Source: Alphaproteobacteria bacterium (GTDB taxonomy: Bacteria; Pseudomonadota; Alphaproteobacteria; Rs-D84). Taken from it: a DNA stretch of 64,000 nt. A model generated the notes under the pieces. The model worked only from the letters and a program-made list of their open reading frames with translations. It searched no databases and was not told where the DNA came from. The DNA is taken from the NCBI GenBank assembly GCA_017546265.1, contig JAFYXG010000010.1, positions 1 through 64,000 on the forward strand, in the 5' to 3' direction. Below, in pieces: positions 31,328 through 43,200 of this stretch. Each line of letters starts with the position of its first letter. Positions within the stretch are counted from its first letter, which is position 1. The translations under genes were made by a program, and so were the position numbers.

Positions 31328-33832
31328 TTACATTTGAATATCCTCGCACTTTTCAACAGGTTCGTTGGTTGTGCATTCTACATTACGGCTATTATGGAAC
31401 CAAGATTTACTGCCCTTGGTTTTACAATTTTGAGTAATTGTAGTTGTACAAACATGACATATACGTGCATCACGATTAAATACCGCAGTTGTTTCCTTGG
31501 AACCAGAATTCAAATCTGCACTAGAATTACCCATATAACCAGCATTTTTAAAACTAGTCTTAGCCAAGTCTCGAACAGAATGCCCACCAGCAGTCAAGTC
31601 TTCGGCCACCAATCCAGACCCAATCTCATAACTAATTGCATAGGGTGGTGCCAAATCCACTGTTGGGCTTTTTAATGTTGTTGCACTCATCTCGGCCATT
31701 TTATGGCACATATATTGTGCAACATCCGCCGATGCATCTTTGGTTGCGTCTGCCACCGCAGCATTAAATTTGGCATTATAATTATCCTGGGCCTGACGCA
31801 ATGCCGATATTGCAATCTGCATTTTTACCTGATTTAACAAATTCGGGAATCGTGCGGTCGTTTTCTGATTTGCCTTGCCTGTTATTTGCGACAAATCACG
31901 TCCACTGACACAGAATTGAATTTCCGGGTCAGATTCAATCATTTCAATTGTACGGTTAATTGTACCTGCGATATTATTCAACTCTTCTTCAATTGTTGTA
32001 ATAATTGCATCTGCATTTGGAACATTTGCATTACGTTCACGTACCTGGGCCAAATATTCCTGAACACCGATTTCACCTGGCCCCAGAACAACAGAACTAT
32101 CTTGACCTTGGTCATGTGTTTTACCCAACGCACTGCCCATCTTAATCGAGCCAAATGAAATCATACCTGTCACACGATAAACATTGCCGTCCTTTTGTGC
32201 ACGCAAACTGCCTGTACCGATAGTATCATCTGCGGCAAATTTATTACAATCTGTTGTACTGCCACAAATTTCTGCCATTTTTCTGTCAACCAATTCCTGG
32301 CACTGATCCAGTGCAGAATTATCTATATTCAGGTACAGTCCCATCAACATAGAATCTAAATCATCCATTGAAAATGCAGGATTATTTGCCTTGCACACCA
32401 CCAGGCTGTCTATTGGGCAAATATCATGGATATAATCATAGTCCATACCAATACAATTCTGGAAATTTTCACCACAACGCGTATCTGCGGTAAAGCAATC
32501 CTTGACCTCTTGGGTACATGCATCTACACGCATTGCCGCCAACTTATCAACTACATATCCCCAGATTAAAGGTTCCATTCTTTCACATGGGTCAATTTCA
32601 ACTTTACAGAAACTGCGAGCCATATCTGGTCGTGACAAGCACGCATCCATAGAATCAACGCCCTTACCTGCAATATCATCCTTACAGGCACGTTGAATAC
32701 AACTGGAAATATTTGTCAGACATGACTGACGAAATTTAGATTCCGCGGCGGATTCTGCAACCTTGATTGTGGGTGCGGCTTCTCGCAGAAAGGCGGGCCA
32801 AACCATATCACGCACGGCCATACATTGCCCCAACACACTTTCACAAATTGTGCGTTTGGCACTTAACACTTCCATGGTTGAGGCAGTAATATCATATGTA
32901 TCAACTGTTGCGACCTTAGTACCAGCGGTACTTTTCGCCTGATTATTTTGCATATTTTCAGATGCGATTGTTGAAACGCAATTTTCCCAATTTTCACCAC
33001 AGGCATCTTTGGTCTGCATACATTTCTTAAATTCGACCATACACTGCCCCAGGTCATATTTATTTGCAGCATCAAAACTTTCTTTTAATGCGGCACGTAC
33101 ATCTGCATTTGCCTGTGCTAATGCGGCATCGGCCTCGGCCTTTTTGGAATTCAGACTGTTTTCAAACCCCTTGCAGTCTGACGTAATTTGCCGCGAATAC
33201 ATATTACGCAACAATGAAATATCTTTTTCACAACCCTCTGGCACCTGTTCCAAACACAGTTCTTCAGCCGCATTGTAAAGTGCCGCCCCCGTCAAGGAAG
33301 AAAAATCAACAAACGCACCACCGAAAACATCTTCGTCATCTTCGGCCATATTTGTATCCCACAAAGCCAACAAATCTGCACGTTTTTTATCTTTGGCATT
33401 TTCTTTTGAAATATCGTCCACATCAACCAGGTTTCCATCCTCGTCATACTGACGTGTTCCTGTAAAGATAATATCCGCCTGGGCCCCGGCCTGAACTTTC
33501 TCAACCTCTTCGGTTGCAATACGGTCTGCCTCGGCCAATATGTCTTGAATTTCAGCAAACTTTTTTTCATAACCTGCATGTAAATCACTGCATGCACAAC
33601 TGCCGCCACTTTCATTATCAGAAATACAGAACTGGTCCATACATCCATAGTATGCATCATAACAATCCTGGTCATACAATCCCTTGGCGGTCGTCTTGGT
33701 ACGAACGGTTGTCCCTTTTTGAATTGCAGATTGTTTACTGGTTTTGGCGACCGCCCCCAGGGCAGAATTATCCACCATGGTGCTCATCAACCCAACCACA
33801 CTAAACAACGCAATCAAACTTGTTTTCAGCAT
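31328..33832 (-). CDS. Large exported Cys-rich protein, CMD-FC family, member 1 (834 aa)
   Basis: Signal peptide at 1-27. The family signature C-x6-C-x4-C-x9-C-x-C is at Cys57, 64, 69, 79, 81 (YYGCMDQFC...CAC). A second Cys block, KYDLGQCMVEFKKCMQ with C-x6-C spacing, follows, and many more helical C-x6-C pairs run through the middle. The C-terminus has CHVC and ends CEDIQM. It shares this plan with 33854, 36477 and 57261. Mature chain is predicted periplasmic or surface-located and disulfide-laced; no enzyme motif is seen. GGAGAGAG before the ATG. Forms an operon-like pair with the gene just upstream (21-base gap). Confidence 0.75.
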   Translation of the reverse strand: MLKTSLIALFSVVGLMSTMVDNSALGAVAKTSKQSAIQKGTTVRTKTTAKGLYDQDCYDAYYGCMDQFCISDNESGGSCACSDLHAGYEKKFAEIQDILAEADRIATEEVEKVQAGAQADIIFTGTRQYDEDGNLVDVDDISKENAKDKKRADLLALWDTNMAEDDEDVFGGAFVDFSSLTGAALYNAAEELCLEQVPEGCEKDISLLRNMYSRQITSDCKGFENSLNSKKAEADAALAQANADVRAALKESFDAANKYDLGQCMVEFKKCMQTKDACGENWENCVSTIASENMQNNQAKSTAGTKVATVDTYDITASTMEVLSAKRTICESVLGQCMAVRDMVWPAFLREAAPTIKVAESAAESKFRQSCLTNISSCIQRACKDDIAGKGVDSMDACLSRPDMARSFCKVEIDPCERMEPLIWGYVVDKLAAMRVDACTQEVKDCFTADTRCGENFQNCIGMDYDYIHDICPIDSLVVCKANNPAFSMDDLDSMLMGLYLNIDNSALDQCQELVDRKMAEICGSTTDCNKFAADDTIGTGSLRAQKDGNVYRVTGMISFGSIKMGSALGKTHDQGQDSSVVLGPGEIGVQEYLAQVRERNANVPNADAIITTIEEELNNIAGTINRTIEMIESDPEIQFCVSGRDLSQITGKANQKTTARFPNLLNQVKMQIAISALRQAQDNYNAKFNAAVADATKDASADVAQYMCHKMAEMSATTLKSPTVDLAPPYAISYEIGSGLVAEDLTAGGHSVRDLAKTSFKNAGYMGNSSADLNSGSKETTAVFNRDARICHVCTTTITQNCKTKGSKSWFHNSRNVECTTNEPVEKCEDIQM

Positions 33833-33853
33833 ACTCTCTCTCCATTCTGCTAA

Positions 33854-35992
33854 TTACATATTTATATCTTCGCAACTTTCAATTTCTTGACAGAAATCCT
33901 GTTGACCGCCTGCACTACGACCAGCAAAGAACCCACCAACGGCCCCGACAACACCACCAATTGCAGTTCCCCACCCCGGGGTTACCATAGTACCCGCAGC
34001 AGCCCCAGCAGACAATCCGCCGGCCAATCCCTTTAACCCAGCAGTTCCCTTGGTTTCACCGCCAGTTTCACAAACCTGTTGCATACGGCAAACATGGCAA
34101 TTACGCAGGGACGGTTCAAATGAAACACTGCGGATATAACTGTAATTTTTATCAGATTCATCTGGTGTTTCAACCTTATACGTGGCATAGCAGTTTGCCT
34201 CGGCCTGTTCTAAATCCTGCTGACGAGACAATTCAGCAATTTTTGATTCCAACTCACGCATGGCACGATTTTCTGCACCAATTTCAGCAATCAGTTTTGC
34301 TGTATTAAACACGTTGCTGCCTAAACTGCTGCGACCTGCTGGTTTCTTAGCATCAACACACGCTGTAACCGTCATATCTTTTTCAAACTGTTTAAAGAAT
34401 TCATCAACAGCCACCTTAGAATTATCGCGGACACGTGTACGCAATTCAACCATTGCGGCTTCATCTGCTGGAATTTCTGTTAATCCCATAACAGTATCAT
34501 CAGACGGCAAACATGCCATATCCGTACCACAAACCTTACCCAACTGTTCACCGAAATAATTTATACACCCCTGCATCATTTGATAATCCATCTGCAACAC
34601 AGCCGCTGACACAATAATATCAAACTGGGTTTCATTTTTACATGACGGGAACATATTCTGTGGGCACATATCAACGATTTCGGAAACCTTTTTACCAACA
34701 CATTCTGGTGCAGTAAAGTTTTCACCACATTTATCACGCAAACACGCATCTACGTCATTCTGACAGAACTGAGTACGCAAATATCCCAATTTATCATTTA
34801 CAACAGATTTCAATCCTGGAATTATCGAATCACATTCGTCAATAATCGGGCAAATACCGGCCGCCACATTAACATCGGTCAGACATGCAGAATTTGTCGA
34901 TGTTGAACATCCGTCCTCCAGACAAACCTGAATCTGTGCCAGGCACGTCTGTCTGCGATATTTATCTGCATACTTAGCCGCATCAACCAGAATAGCATCC
35001 GCTTCGGCCACCCAATCTTGCAACACGTAATCTTTTACGGCCATACACTGATCCAAAACATTTTCACATGCGTTAGCACGGCGTCCCAACAAATCTGCAT
35101 CCAAACAGTTTTCAAAGTTTACACCACAGCCACCCTTGTCCGAAATACATGACCGGTATGCCAGCAAACATTCCCCACGATTATAACGGTTTGTTGTATC
35201 CAGCATTGCCAATCTAGCCTGACGCACAGCGGCCTCGGCGGTACGTTTATTTGCCTGAGCATTTGTCTTTTGTTCTGTCAGATAAGAATTAAACGCCTTG
35301 CAATCTGCCACAATTTGTCGTGAATACAGCATTTCTTCCATTTCTGCCTTGCCGCCACAGGATTCCAGTTCAGATGCACAATATTCAGATGCCATCGCAT
35401 ACAAGCCATCACCAATATCACTGTCTGCATCCAGTGCTTCGAAATCATCACTGTCGCTGTTTAACCATTCTGAAAAACTAAGTCCCGATACGCGCGAGCT
35501 TTTTTTTGCGGCCTCGCTTTCCCCGAACACCAAACGTGCCTTAGCCCCTAATTGTTCACGCTCAACACCCTCGGTATATAATTTGTCCGCTTCGTCTTGA
35601 ATTTTCTGAATTTCTTGGATTAAAGACTTAGATTGATTTATGTTGGCCGAACATGCACATCTGTACCCTTCGGATTCATCCAGCAAACAAAATTCATCCA
35701 TACACGCCCGATATGCCTCGCGACAATCTTTACTGTTGGGCTTTTTATCATTTTCCTGTGGCACATCAGGTTCATCAACAGAAGAATCTGGAACCGTTGT
35801 TCCGCCATTATTTTCGATTTGACCGCCATCATTGGTTGTCACCGTTGACGGGATATTTTGTGCCATATTTGGCCCCCGCACACCGGCCATAGAAATCCGT
35901 TGCACCCCAACACGAGCATTATTATCGCGTTGTGCCGCCACGGCCACACCTGGAATCAACACCAACAAAGACGCCAAGATTCTTACATTCAT
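33854..35992 (-). CDS. Large exported Cys-rich protein, CMD-FC family, member 2 (712 aa)
   Basis: Signal peptide at 1-20, a polar Pro/Asn linker, then the signature at Cys90, 97, 102, 112, 114 (YRACMDEFC...CAC). Further C-x6-C pairs include [17 protein letters not shown]. The C-terminus has [11 protein letters not shown], a glycine-zipper stretch ([15 protein letters not shown] with [13 protein letters not shown]) and ends CEDINM, as member 1 ends CEDIQM. The glycine-zipper could insert in a membrane. The ATG at 35992 is preferred to the TTG before it. Function unknown. Confidence 0.75.
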   Translation of the reverse strand: MNVRILASLLVLIPGVAVAAQRDNNARVGVQRISMAGVRGPNMAQNIPSTVTTNDGGQIENNGGTTVPDSSVDEPDVPQENDKKPNSKDCREAYRACMDEFCLLDESEGYRCACSANINQSKSLIQEIQKIQDEADKLYTEGVEREQLGAKARLVFGESEAAKKSSRVSGLSFSEWLNSDSDDFEALDADSDIGDGLYAMASEYCASELESCGGKAEMEEMLYSRQIVADCKAFNSYLTEQKTNAQANKRTAEAAVRQARLAMLDTTNRYNRGECLLAYRSCISDKGGCGVNFENCLDADLLGRRANACENVLDQCMAVKDYVLQDWVAEADAILVDAAKYADKYRRQTCLAQIQVCLEDGCSTSTNSACLTDVNVAAGICPIIDECDSIIPGLKSVVNDKLGYLRTQFCQNDVDACLRDKCGENFTAPECVGKKVSEIVDMCPQNMFPSCKNETQFDIIVSAAVLQMDYQMMQGCINYFGEQLGKVCGTDMACLPSDDTVMGLTEIPADEAAMVELRTRVRDNSKVAVDEFFKQFEKDMTVTACVDAKKPAGRSSLGSNVFNTAKLIAEIGAENRAMRELESKIAELSRQQDLEQAEANCYATYKVETPDESDKNYSYIRSVSFEPSLRNCHVCRMQQVCETGGETKGTAGLKGLAGGLSAGAAAGTMVTPGWGTAIGGVVGAVGGFFAGRSAGGQQDFCQEIESCEDINM

Positions 35993-36067
35993 CAAACTCC
36001 ACCCTTTCAGTATAATTACCTATATTTTATCAGACAAAAGCCCCCTGTGCAAGCAGATAAAAACAAC

Positions 36068-36096
36068 TTGCATTTTGAACGCATCCAAGGTATTAT
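36068..36096 (+). promoter_or_regulatory. Promoter of infA
   Basis: TTGCAT, 17 bases, TATTAT; start predicted about 25 bases before the IF-1 ATG. Confidence 0.7.
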
Positions 36097-36127
36097 TTTC
36101 CCAGTTAAATCAAACAGGGATTATTCT

Positions 36128-36373
36128 ATGGCAAAAGATGACGTAATTGTTTTCAGTGGCACAGTCGAAGACAAACTGCCCAACACCATGTTCCGTGTAA
36201 AATTAGAAAACGGGCATGAAATATTGGCAACTGTCTGTGGCAAAATGCGCAAAGCACGCATTTGGGTCAACGTTGGCGAACGTGTTCGTGTTGAAATGAC
36301 TCCATACGATTTGGACAAAGGACGCATAACATTTGTGGAACGCAATCGTCCAACAACTGACACACAAAAATAA
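36128..36373 (+). CDS. infA: Translation initiation factor IF-1
   Basis: An 81-aa protein covering the whole IF-1 OB fold: [51 protein letters not shown], and [15 protein letters not shown]-1 binds the ribosomal A site during initiation. The open frame extends upstream to 35858, but the promoter, AGGGA and family length all point to 36128. A housekeeping gene set between two of the large Cys-rich genes. Confidence 0.97.
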   Translation: MAKDDVIVFSGTVEDKLPNTMFRVKLENGHEILATVCGKMRKARIWVNVGERVRVEMTPYDLDKGRITFVERNRPTTDTQK

Positions 36374-36376
36374 TCA

Positions 36377-36403
36377 AATCCCGCCAAACGGCGGGATTTT
36401 TTC
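36377..36403 (+). terminator. Terminator of infA
   Basis: AATCCCGCC, AAAC, GGCGGGATT, T-run. Confidence 0.85.
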
Positions 36404-36476
36404 TGTACAAAAAACGTTCATTTTTCTTGTCTGTTTAAACTTTTTTTGATAGAATAAAAATATTATTAAGAAAGGA

Positions 36477-39380
36477 ATGAAAAGGTTATATTATCTTACC
36501 CTGACACTTCTGATGGGTGTTGGCTTTGCCAACGCAGCGGTTCGTGATACGAATTCGCCGACACGCAGCACATCAGAACGCACAACAATTTCCCGGACGG
36601 CAACACCTTCTCAATCCGCAACAGAAAAACGCACCACTATTTCCCGCACGGCCGCTTCTCGCAATACCATTGCACGCACTGCGACACCAACAACAAACAG
36701 AACAAATACCTCGGCTCGTTCGGCTACAACCGCACGTGCGACAAAAACCACAACCGCAGCACGTTCTGCTACATCAACACCAACAACACGAACAGGCAAC
36801 ACAAATCGTTCTGAAAAAATCAGTGCAGCATTGGGTCGTGCCGCCAAATCTGCGACTGCGGCCCGCGGGACAATTACATTAAACACATACGATTCGATAA
36901 CATTTGGCACAGGATACAACACATGCCGTGATGCGTATTTTACCTGCATGGACCAATTTTGCAGCACTGCCAACGACACCTATCGCCGCTGCATATGTTC
37001 ATCAAAACTTACTGAAATCCAGGCATGCGAACGTGCTCTGTCCCAGGCATCCGACCAATTAACAGACTTTAAGAATCTAAATTTATCTGTCATCGACAAA
37101 ACCGCAGCCGAGGTCACGGCCATGATATCTGCATCATCGGGCGAACTGACCCAATCTATAACCAAGGACACATCAAACAGTGCCTCTCAGCTTTCCGGAA
37201 TAAGCGAGGTCTTATCAAAGACCAAGAAAAAGTCTTTATCCACCCAGGGCACATTAGACATAGCGGGTGACATAAATTCCATTTGGGCCACAACAGACCT
37301 GGCGGGAGGTGTAAATATTGCCAATTTAACCGGCGAAGCGTTATACAATGCAGTTCATGCACAATGTTCCGCCATGGTTGCCGACAAATGTCCATCAGAA
37401 TCGACACAAACCATGGTTGTTTCTGCATACGGCATGTACATAGAAAACGACTGTTCACTGTTAATAGATACCCTGGACAAAAAACTGACCAACGCGAACA
37501 GCGGCATTCGTGCCACCGAACGCGAAATGAATTTGGCCCGTCTTGACACCTATAACAACCATAATTCCAGCTCGATAAACAACTGTATTGCCCAGGTTCG
37601 CAAAGACATAACAGCAGACACCGCATGTGGGGCCGACTATGTACATTGTCTGGACATAACGGGGCAATATCTGAACATTTCAACGGGACAACCGATATAC
37701 AGCCCAATATTTTATCAGTTGGAATCCCAAATATCACTGTCGGGTGATGTTTTAACCAACCAATCGAATCGATTATTGGTTGCAGAACTTAATCGCAAAC
37801 GCATTTTTGCAGAACGCGGTCTGGACACATGTCACGACATTGCTGATGCGGTATGGGACGAATTCCTGCGCCAGGCAATAACTGAAATATATCAGGGTCA
37901 ACAGGAACGCATTCGCACGGTAAAGACCGAATGTTTGGACGTTGTAAACAATTGCTATGACACACAAACCCAATCATTAAAAGACTTCAGCAACGTCAAA
38001 GATCAACTGTTATTGGGTTCACGCTTAGAACTATCCGAAGAAATGTGTCGTGAAAAATTGGACGCATGCAGTAATTTGTATGGCGGCGGTCCAAACGGTT
38101 TATCCGAATTACTGGTTGCGATGAAAAACATAACGTCCCAGCAAATTGCGAACGAATGTGCGGCAACACTGACAGAATATGCGGCTGAAATCTGTTCTCC
38201 GAACAGCAGTGATTCTGTACACTCGTACCCATACGGTTGCCGTGCATACGCCCCTGGCGAACAAAAATACGCACTGATTGAACAATGCAACCAATTAACA
38301 GAAAACAAACTGACCACTGGTACCATGGGCGACACCGGCGCAGGGGAAATCATGACCCCACGTCCCAGCCCCAGAAACAACTATGCCTGTGAAATTGCAG
38401 ACCGCAAATACACATCATGCAAACCAGAATATTATTTGAACAGAACAGAAAACCGCTGCATAAAATGCCTTGATGGATGTAGTTGCCCAGGTGGCACAGC
38501 CCAGATGGATTGCAGCACTCTTGACAGATTCTCATACGGTGACTGCGGCCCCGACTATGTGGGAAGTTTGTATCATAAAATGGTTCGTTATGCCAAACAG
38601 GCATGTGTCCGACCATCTGAAAATCAATCAGACCTGCCCGACACTGTTTTACAGGATGTAAACATGGTAATGGATAAAATCCGCACAGAAATGTCGGCAT
38701 CATTGGCCACCGAATGTAATCGCCTGGGCGGCACCTGGGTTAACACAGTTTGGATTGACCGTCAATCTGACTGTGACACTAAATGTGCCAATGACCAAAA
38801 TTGCGTAACAGACTGCACAGCCGCCAACACAACCGCACAAAACGATGAAGCCAAACCCAACTCCGACAAAATACATGACCTTACGGGCCACACGCAACAT
38901 AAAAAGTTTTATGATGAAACTGGTGCCAACACCAAATGGGGCTTCTGTGCAGCTGATGACACAGAATCTCAAACCACACAAACCACGGGTACATCCACCG
39001 GTGGGGGGAATAGCGGTGGTTCTGGTGGTGGCTCTAACACCCCCACTCTATCCTGCACCACCGGTGAAACCGTCACAATCACACTTATCAACACCAACAA
39101 AGCCGACTGTTGTACGGGCGGTGCCGATTCCATAGACATCAAAACTCAAACCATTTCCGCAATCTGCGGTGAAAAACCTGTATGGCCGACGGGCACACCG
39201 CGTGCCACATGCACAACAAATCCAAATTGTCAGCTTGGCATATACTCAACCTTACAATACACCATACAAGCCCCTGCTGGCTTATTCTTTTCGTCTTCAG
39301 ACAACACATCCGCAACACTGGCGGGGTACAAAACCCAAACAATTTATTCATTCTGGTATGACAGCACCAGTTCCGAATAA
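36477..39380 (+). CDS. Large exported Cys-rich protein, CMD-FC family, member 3 (967 aa)
   Basis: Signal peptide at 1-20. Residues 25-130 are a Thr/Arg/Ala-rich low-complexity stalk with RTTISRTA-type repeats. The signature follows at Cys150, 157, 162, 172, 174 (YFTCMDQFC...CIC), then the long helical Cys region as in the other members. The C-terminal 250 residues differ: an EGF-like cluster (C-x2-C-x3-C-x-C), a Gly/Ser-rich linker (about 845-865) and a last Cys domain with strand character. Ribosome site AAGGA is only one base from the ATG. A promoter-like TAGAAT is at 36450. Function unknown. Confidence 0.75.
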   Translation: MKRLYYLTLTLLMGVGFANAAVRDTNSPTRSTSERTTISRTATPSQSATEKRTTISRTAASRNTIARTATPTTNRTNTSARSATTARATKTTTAARSATSTPTTRTGNTNRSEKISAALGRAAKSATAARGTITLNTYDSITFGTGYNTCRDAYFTCMDQFCSTANDTYRRCICSSKLTEIQACERALSQASDQLTDFKNLNLSVIDKTAAEVTAMISASSGELTQSITKDTSNSASQLSGISEVLSKTKKKSLSTQGTLDIAGDINSIWATTDLAGGVNIANLTGEALYNAVHAQCSAMVADKCPSESTQTMVVSAYGMYIENDCSLLIDTLDKKLTNANSGIRATEREMNLARLDTYNNHNSSSINNCIAQVRKDITADTACGADYVHCLDITGQYLNISTGQPIYSPIFYQLESQISLSGDVLTNQSNRLLVAELNRKRIFAERGLDTCHDIADAVWDEFLRQAITEIYQGQQERIRTVKTECLDVVNNCYDTQTQSLKDFSNVKDQLLLGSRLELSEEMCREKLDACSNLYGGGPNGLSELLVAMKNITSQQIANECAATLTEYAAEICSPNSSDSVHSYPYGCRAYAPGEQKYALIEQCNQLTENKLTTGTMGDTGAGEIMTPRPSPRNNYACEIADRKYTSCKPEYYLNRTENRCIKCLDGCSCPGGTAQMDCSTLDRFSYGDCGPDYVGSLYHKMVRYAKQACVRPSENQSDLPDTVLQDVNMVMDKIRTEMSASLATECNRLGGTWVNTVWIDRQSDCDTKCANDQNCVTDCTAANTTAQNDEAKPNSDKIHDLTGHTQHKKFYDETGANTKWGFCAADDTESQTTQTTGTSTGGGNSGGSGGGSNTPTLSCTTGETVTITLINTNKADCCTGGADSIDIKTQTISAICGEKPVWPTGTPRATCTTNPNCQLGIYSTLQYTIQAPAGLFFSSSDNTSATLAGYKTQTIYSFWYDSTSSE

Positions 39381-39456
39381 ACCTAAATTCACACTTGTTG
39401 TAATTCCAAAAATCTGATAAAATAAACAACGACAGTTATATCAGGGGAAAGAACAC

Positions 39457-40188
39457 ATGAAAAAATTATTATGCATTTCAATTTGTTCATTATGTGCCGC
39501 AACCGCATCACATGCGGCAACCATACCATGGTGGGAACGCCCAACGGTATGTCGCATAAATCCGGCCAATTGTTATAACAATATGACAAACGGATATTTG
39601 ATTGATATGGGTAATTCTGAAACATGGGACGCCACATCAAATTGCTGGGGACTGAAACTGATTTGTGCAGACGCACTGGAAAAGGCAACCGGCACCGACC
39701 CTGTTCCAATGGAACGTGCCGATATTGCTAAAAAGAAAAACATTCGCAACGACTTTGATACAGATGAATTATCTGCAACGGGCGATTGTTTTGGTCGCCG
39801 TATAACATCATCTGATGGTTCTATGGCATATGTTGGTAACACCTATGTACCGGTATGGTGTTCGGGCATCTTGTCCGACCCAGATGAATTTTTGGAAAAC
39901 GGCGAAATTGAGACCGATGTAAACAACCAACCAAAATGTGAAGAACTGGCCAAAATGGGATATGCCGCGGTTGACACCGGCAAATGCTATGGCAAATATT
40001 ACGACTATTCAAAATACTTTATTGAATGTGGCTCTAAGATGCAACCAGACCGTATAATTGTATTAAACGGTGCGGACGCAAACGCCCCATTAAACGGTGC
40101 CCCCGCCACAATGGCAGATGCCGAAGAAATATTTGAATCCATGTACAAAACATCCACGGAACAAAAGAAAAAATATTTCGAAGAATAA
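39457..40188 (+). CDS. Secreted Cys-containing protein, 243 aa
   Basis: Signal peptide at 1-20 (MKKLLCISICSLCAATASHA). The mature part has 10 Cys, some in C-x6-C spacing (VCRINPANC), W residues near the start (IPWWERP) and an NCWGLKLIC segment. It ends in a charged helix. No family recognised. AGGGGAAAG lies before the ATG. It is placed between member 3 and the autotransporter, with a terminator shared with the latter. Confidence 0.65.
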   Translation: MKKLLCISICSLCAATASHAATIPWWERPTVCRINPANCYNNMTNGYLIDMGNSETWDATSNCWGLKLICADALEKATGTDPVPMERADIAKKKNIRNDFDTDELSATGDCFGRRITSSDGSMAYVGNTYVPVWCSGILSDPDEFLENGEIETDVNNQPKCEELAKMGYAAVDTGKCYGKYYDYSKYFIECGSKMQPDRIIVLNGADANAPLNGAPATMADAEEIFESMYKTSTEQKKKYFEE

Positions 40189-40206
40189 AAACAATCAAAC
40201 AAAACG

Positions 40207-40232
40207 CCCGCCAAATCGGCGGGATTTTTTTT
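40207..40232. terminator. Terminator between convergent genes
   Basis: CCCGCC, AAATC, GGCGGG, A, T-run. Confidence 0.85.
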
Positions 40233-40246
40233 GTGTTTCACATCTT

Positions 40247-43200
40247 CTAGATACCCAAAGCATGTGTTAATTTCAGCATAAAGATGGATTCATTACCAAA
40301 TTCATCTGTGTGATTTGGGTTCACCCGATAAATAAATCCAAACGCCGCATCAGTAAACACATCAATATTATGCCGATATGTCCCAGAAAAACGCAATTCA
40401 CGTTTATCTGCACGCAAATCTATATTTTGAATTCCAGCATCATGCATAACAATATCATATTTACCTTCGCCCAGTTTTACAACATCATAATCCGCCCGTG
40501 CATATTGCAACGCACCATTTGTGATTGCCAACGGCTGAGCCACCGCAAATTCCAGATTTCCAACATTTGCCCCAAACGCAAAGGCATTCGATTCGATATC
40601 AGACGCACCAATTATAAACTGTCCCGAAACATCGGCCATGGTGCGTACAAATGTCGCCCGTGCCATCAATTTTACAGAATCAGAAACACGATACCGTGCA
40701 ATTGAATCCATATATAATGTATTACCGTTCCCCATATCAAACAAACCACCACTTTGTGCCCCCAACAGGGTATCTGTCTCATTTGCGACACCGAATGCAG
40801 TCGCAATAGAAAACCTTTGATTTTCCCATCCTATATGCGACTGGCCACCACGCATCAGCCCCAACGTTGCAGGCATATACTGTGCCGATATGGTTGGATC
40901 ATTTTCCAACAGGCCTTCGTCCGTAATTGCACCTGAGAACATCCGTCCACCCATGGTCCAATTCCCCGAACGATACGCCACATCGGAAACAATCGCATTT
41001 GACACCAATCCCAAAATCGGATGTGCGGTACCATCGAAACGCGACATACCGTCTGTTAAATGATGCTGATAAGATGCCGCAAAATTCCAATTTCCATTAT
41101 CAAAATCCATACGCAAAGAGTCCAAACCATTCATATTATCCACATACGCACGCTGGGAAAACTCCATCTGCAGCCCCACATTACCAACCCGGGTACGATT
41201 TGCCGTATCTTTCTTGGTTACAAAATCCCCCAGCACATCCCCCATGTACAGACCACGTTCATCACTGGTTCCCAACTGAACGGTATTTTCCCAAATACGT
41301 GGCAAAGCAATTTCGCCATCTGCACTGGTCAACACATCATAAACCGGCACAGAAATTGTCGCCCCACGCATATTCAATACAGACGAAGGTCTGAAGATTG
41401 TATTTGTTGCCGCACGCCAGTACGCATTGCCGTCTCCGGACACAATATTACTACCATTGTAAAAGTAAATTGTTGCCCCCGGCCGTGTTGCCCGTTCAAT
41501 ATTTATCAAACCATATCCAAACACATCCTTGAATGCCTCTAAATATTCCGCATCATTTGTAAACTTGGAATCAGCCGGCAAAGTATACCGTTCCTGCAAA
41601 TATGCAACCAGTTCCGCATCACTGTCCCATGGGCGTGCTGTATTTGGATTAGTTCCCAGGTATACCCCATCTGCGGTCAACGCCAACAACGCAAACACAT
41701 CCTGGTTGGTCAGATATGAAAACGCAGACTGAACACTTGCGATTCCACCTGCCATTGCTGCAACAGCACTTTCTGCATTTACGCCCGGTGCAGCAAAGCA
41801 CCATGGGTCAACACCATTCACCGCCAACCCGGCCGAACCACATTTACGTGCCGAATACAAATGTTCATAATAATCATCGGTATTGTCTTCTGGTGTACCA
41901 TTATCATTCAGTCCTGTCTGCCATTGCGACAATCGAATCTTTCCCGTTGTCGAACTGGGCCCTGTATACGATGAAATTGAATCTACACCACTTGTCCCCT
42001 TGGCTGTCTGAACCGCAACAACAGATGCAAACAAATGCTTCAGGTTCGGATATAAAACGGGCGCAAAATTTTCAAACGTAGCATCCAGCGTAGCACTGGA
42101 CAACCCTGCCCCTATTCCAACCTCGTACGCACCAGTCGAATTTACAATTATCTGGTCCTGATTATTTCCAACCCATTCAAATAATGCTTTTGCAACGTCA
42201 CCAGGTTTATCAACAGAAGCGTCATCTGACGTATCCAAATTATAGTAAGTATCTATCACACCTGCAAAGACAGTTTTCTTCCCTGCATCCGTTGCGGCAG
42301 CCCCCACCAAATTTGCAACGGCATTTATATCAACATAGGACGCATCCGTTGATGCTGAATTTTGTGCAATATTGGCAATCACACCGACAACGGGTTCTCC
42401 ATTCACCTTTTTCTGTGCAGCATTCAACATAGCAGAATAATTCATAACATCGATTTGTTTCAAAGAATTAACCTCGCCGGCAAAATATGCCTCGTACTGG
42501 ATACCTTCTAATTCAAACCTTAACGCATTTTCATTACAGGTTCCCGACAAGACATCCGATTCGTCTGCAACATTAACAGCCATGAAAGTATCCTGCCCCG
42601 CACCCAGTGTAATTTTATACTCGCCCCCATTAACAGTTATTGTATCATCATTGGTCCAGGTTTTGGCATCTGTCGCATTTGTGACGGTACCAACCGTTTG
42701 ATTTTTTGCCAAACCGCCACCTGTACGATAAACCGCCAACGTTCCATTTGGAACAAAACCATATGCATCACCAGTTTCACGACCGCCTGCTTCCCAACCT
42801 GCGATTATTTTTCCATCCAGTGTTTCCAGTTCGCCAGCATCACCAAAGACGGTACCATGCCCCGAAAAGTCAAATCCTGCATCTTCGGTTGTATCATTCA
42901 AATCGGTCATATTTGTTCTGTTTATAAATTTACGGGATATTTTTGTAGCATTTGCCAACGCATCTTGACAGTTGGAAGATGCAGAACCAAACTGTGCACA
43001 AACGGATTGAATATTTTTTATCTGTGTTTCATCAACCCATGTTAAATATCCATCAGCCAAACTGCCCATTGCATTAACACCATTTTGGGTAATCATTGCG
43101 ACTGCGGCGGGTTTTCCCCCACCTGGCACATCGCCAACCCATGGCAAATCCCCCAAATCAAATGGCGTTTTATCTGTAGAAATACGAATCGTATCCAGTC

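Noticed and set aside
35858-36373. 171-aa extended form of IF-1
   Set aside because: It overlaps the start of the divergent Cys-rich gene; promoter, ribosome site and family length give the 81-aa start at 36128.
41060-41542. 160-aa plus-strand frame inside the autotransporter gene
   Set aside because: Its composition is that of a reverse-strand shadow; it has no start signals.
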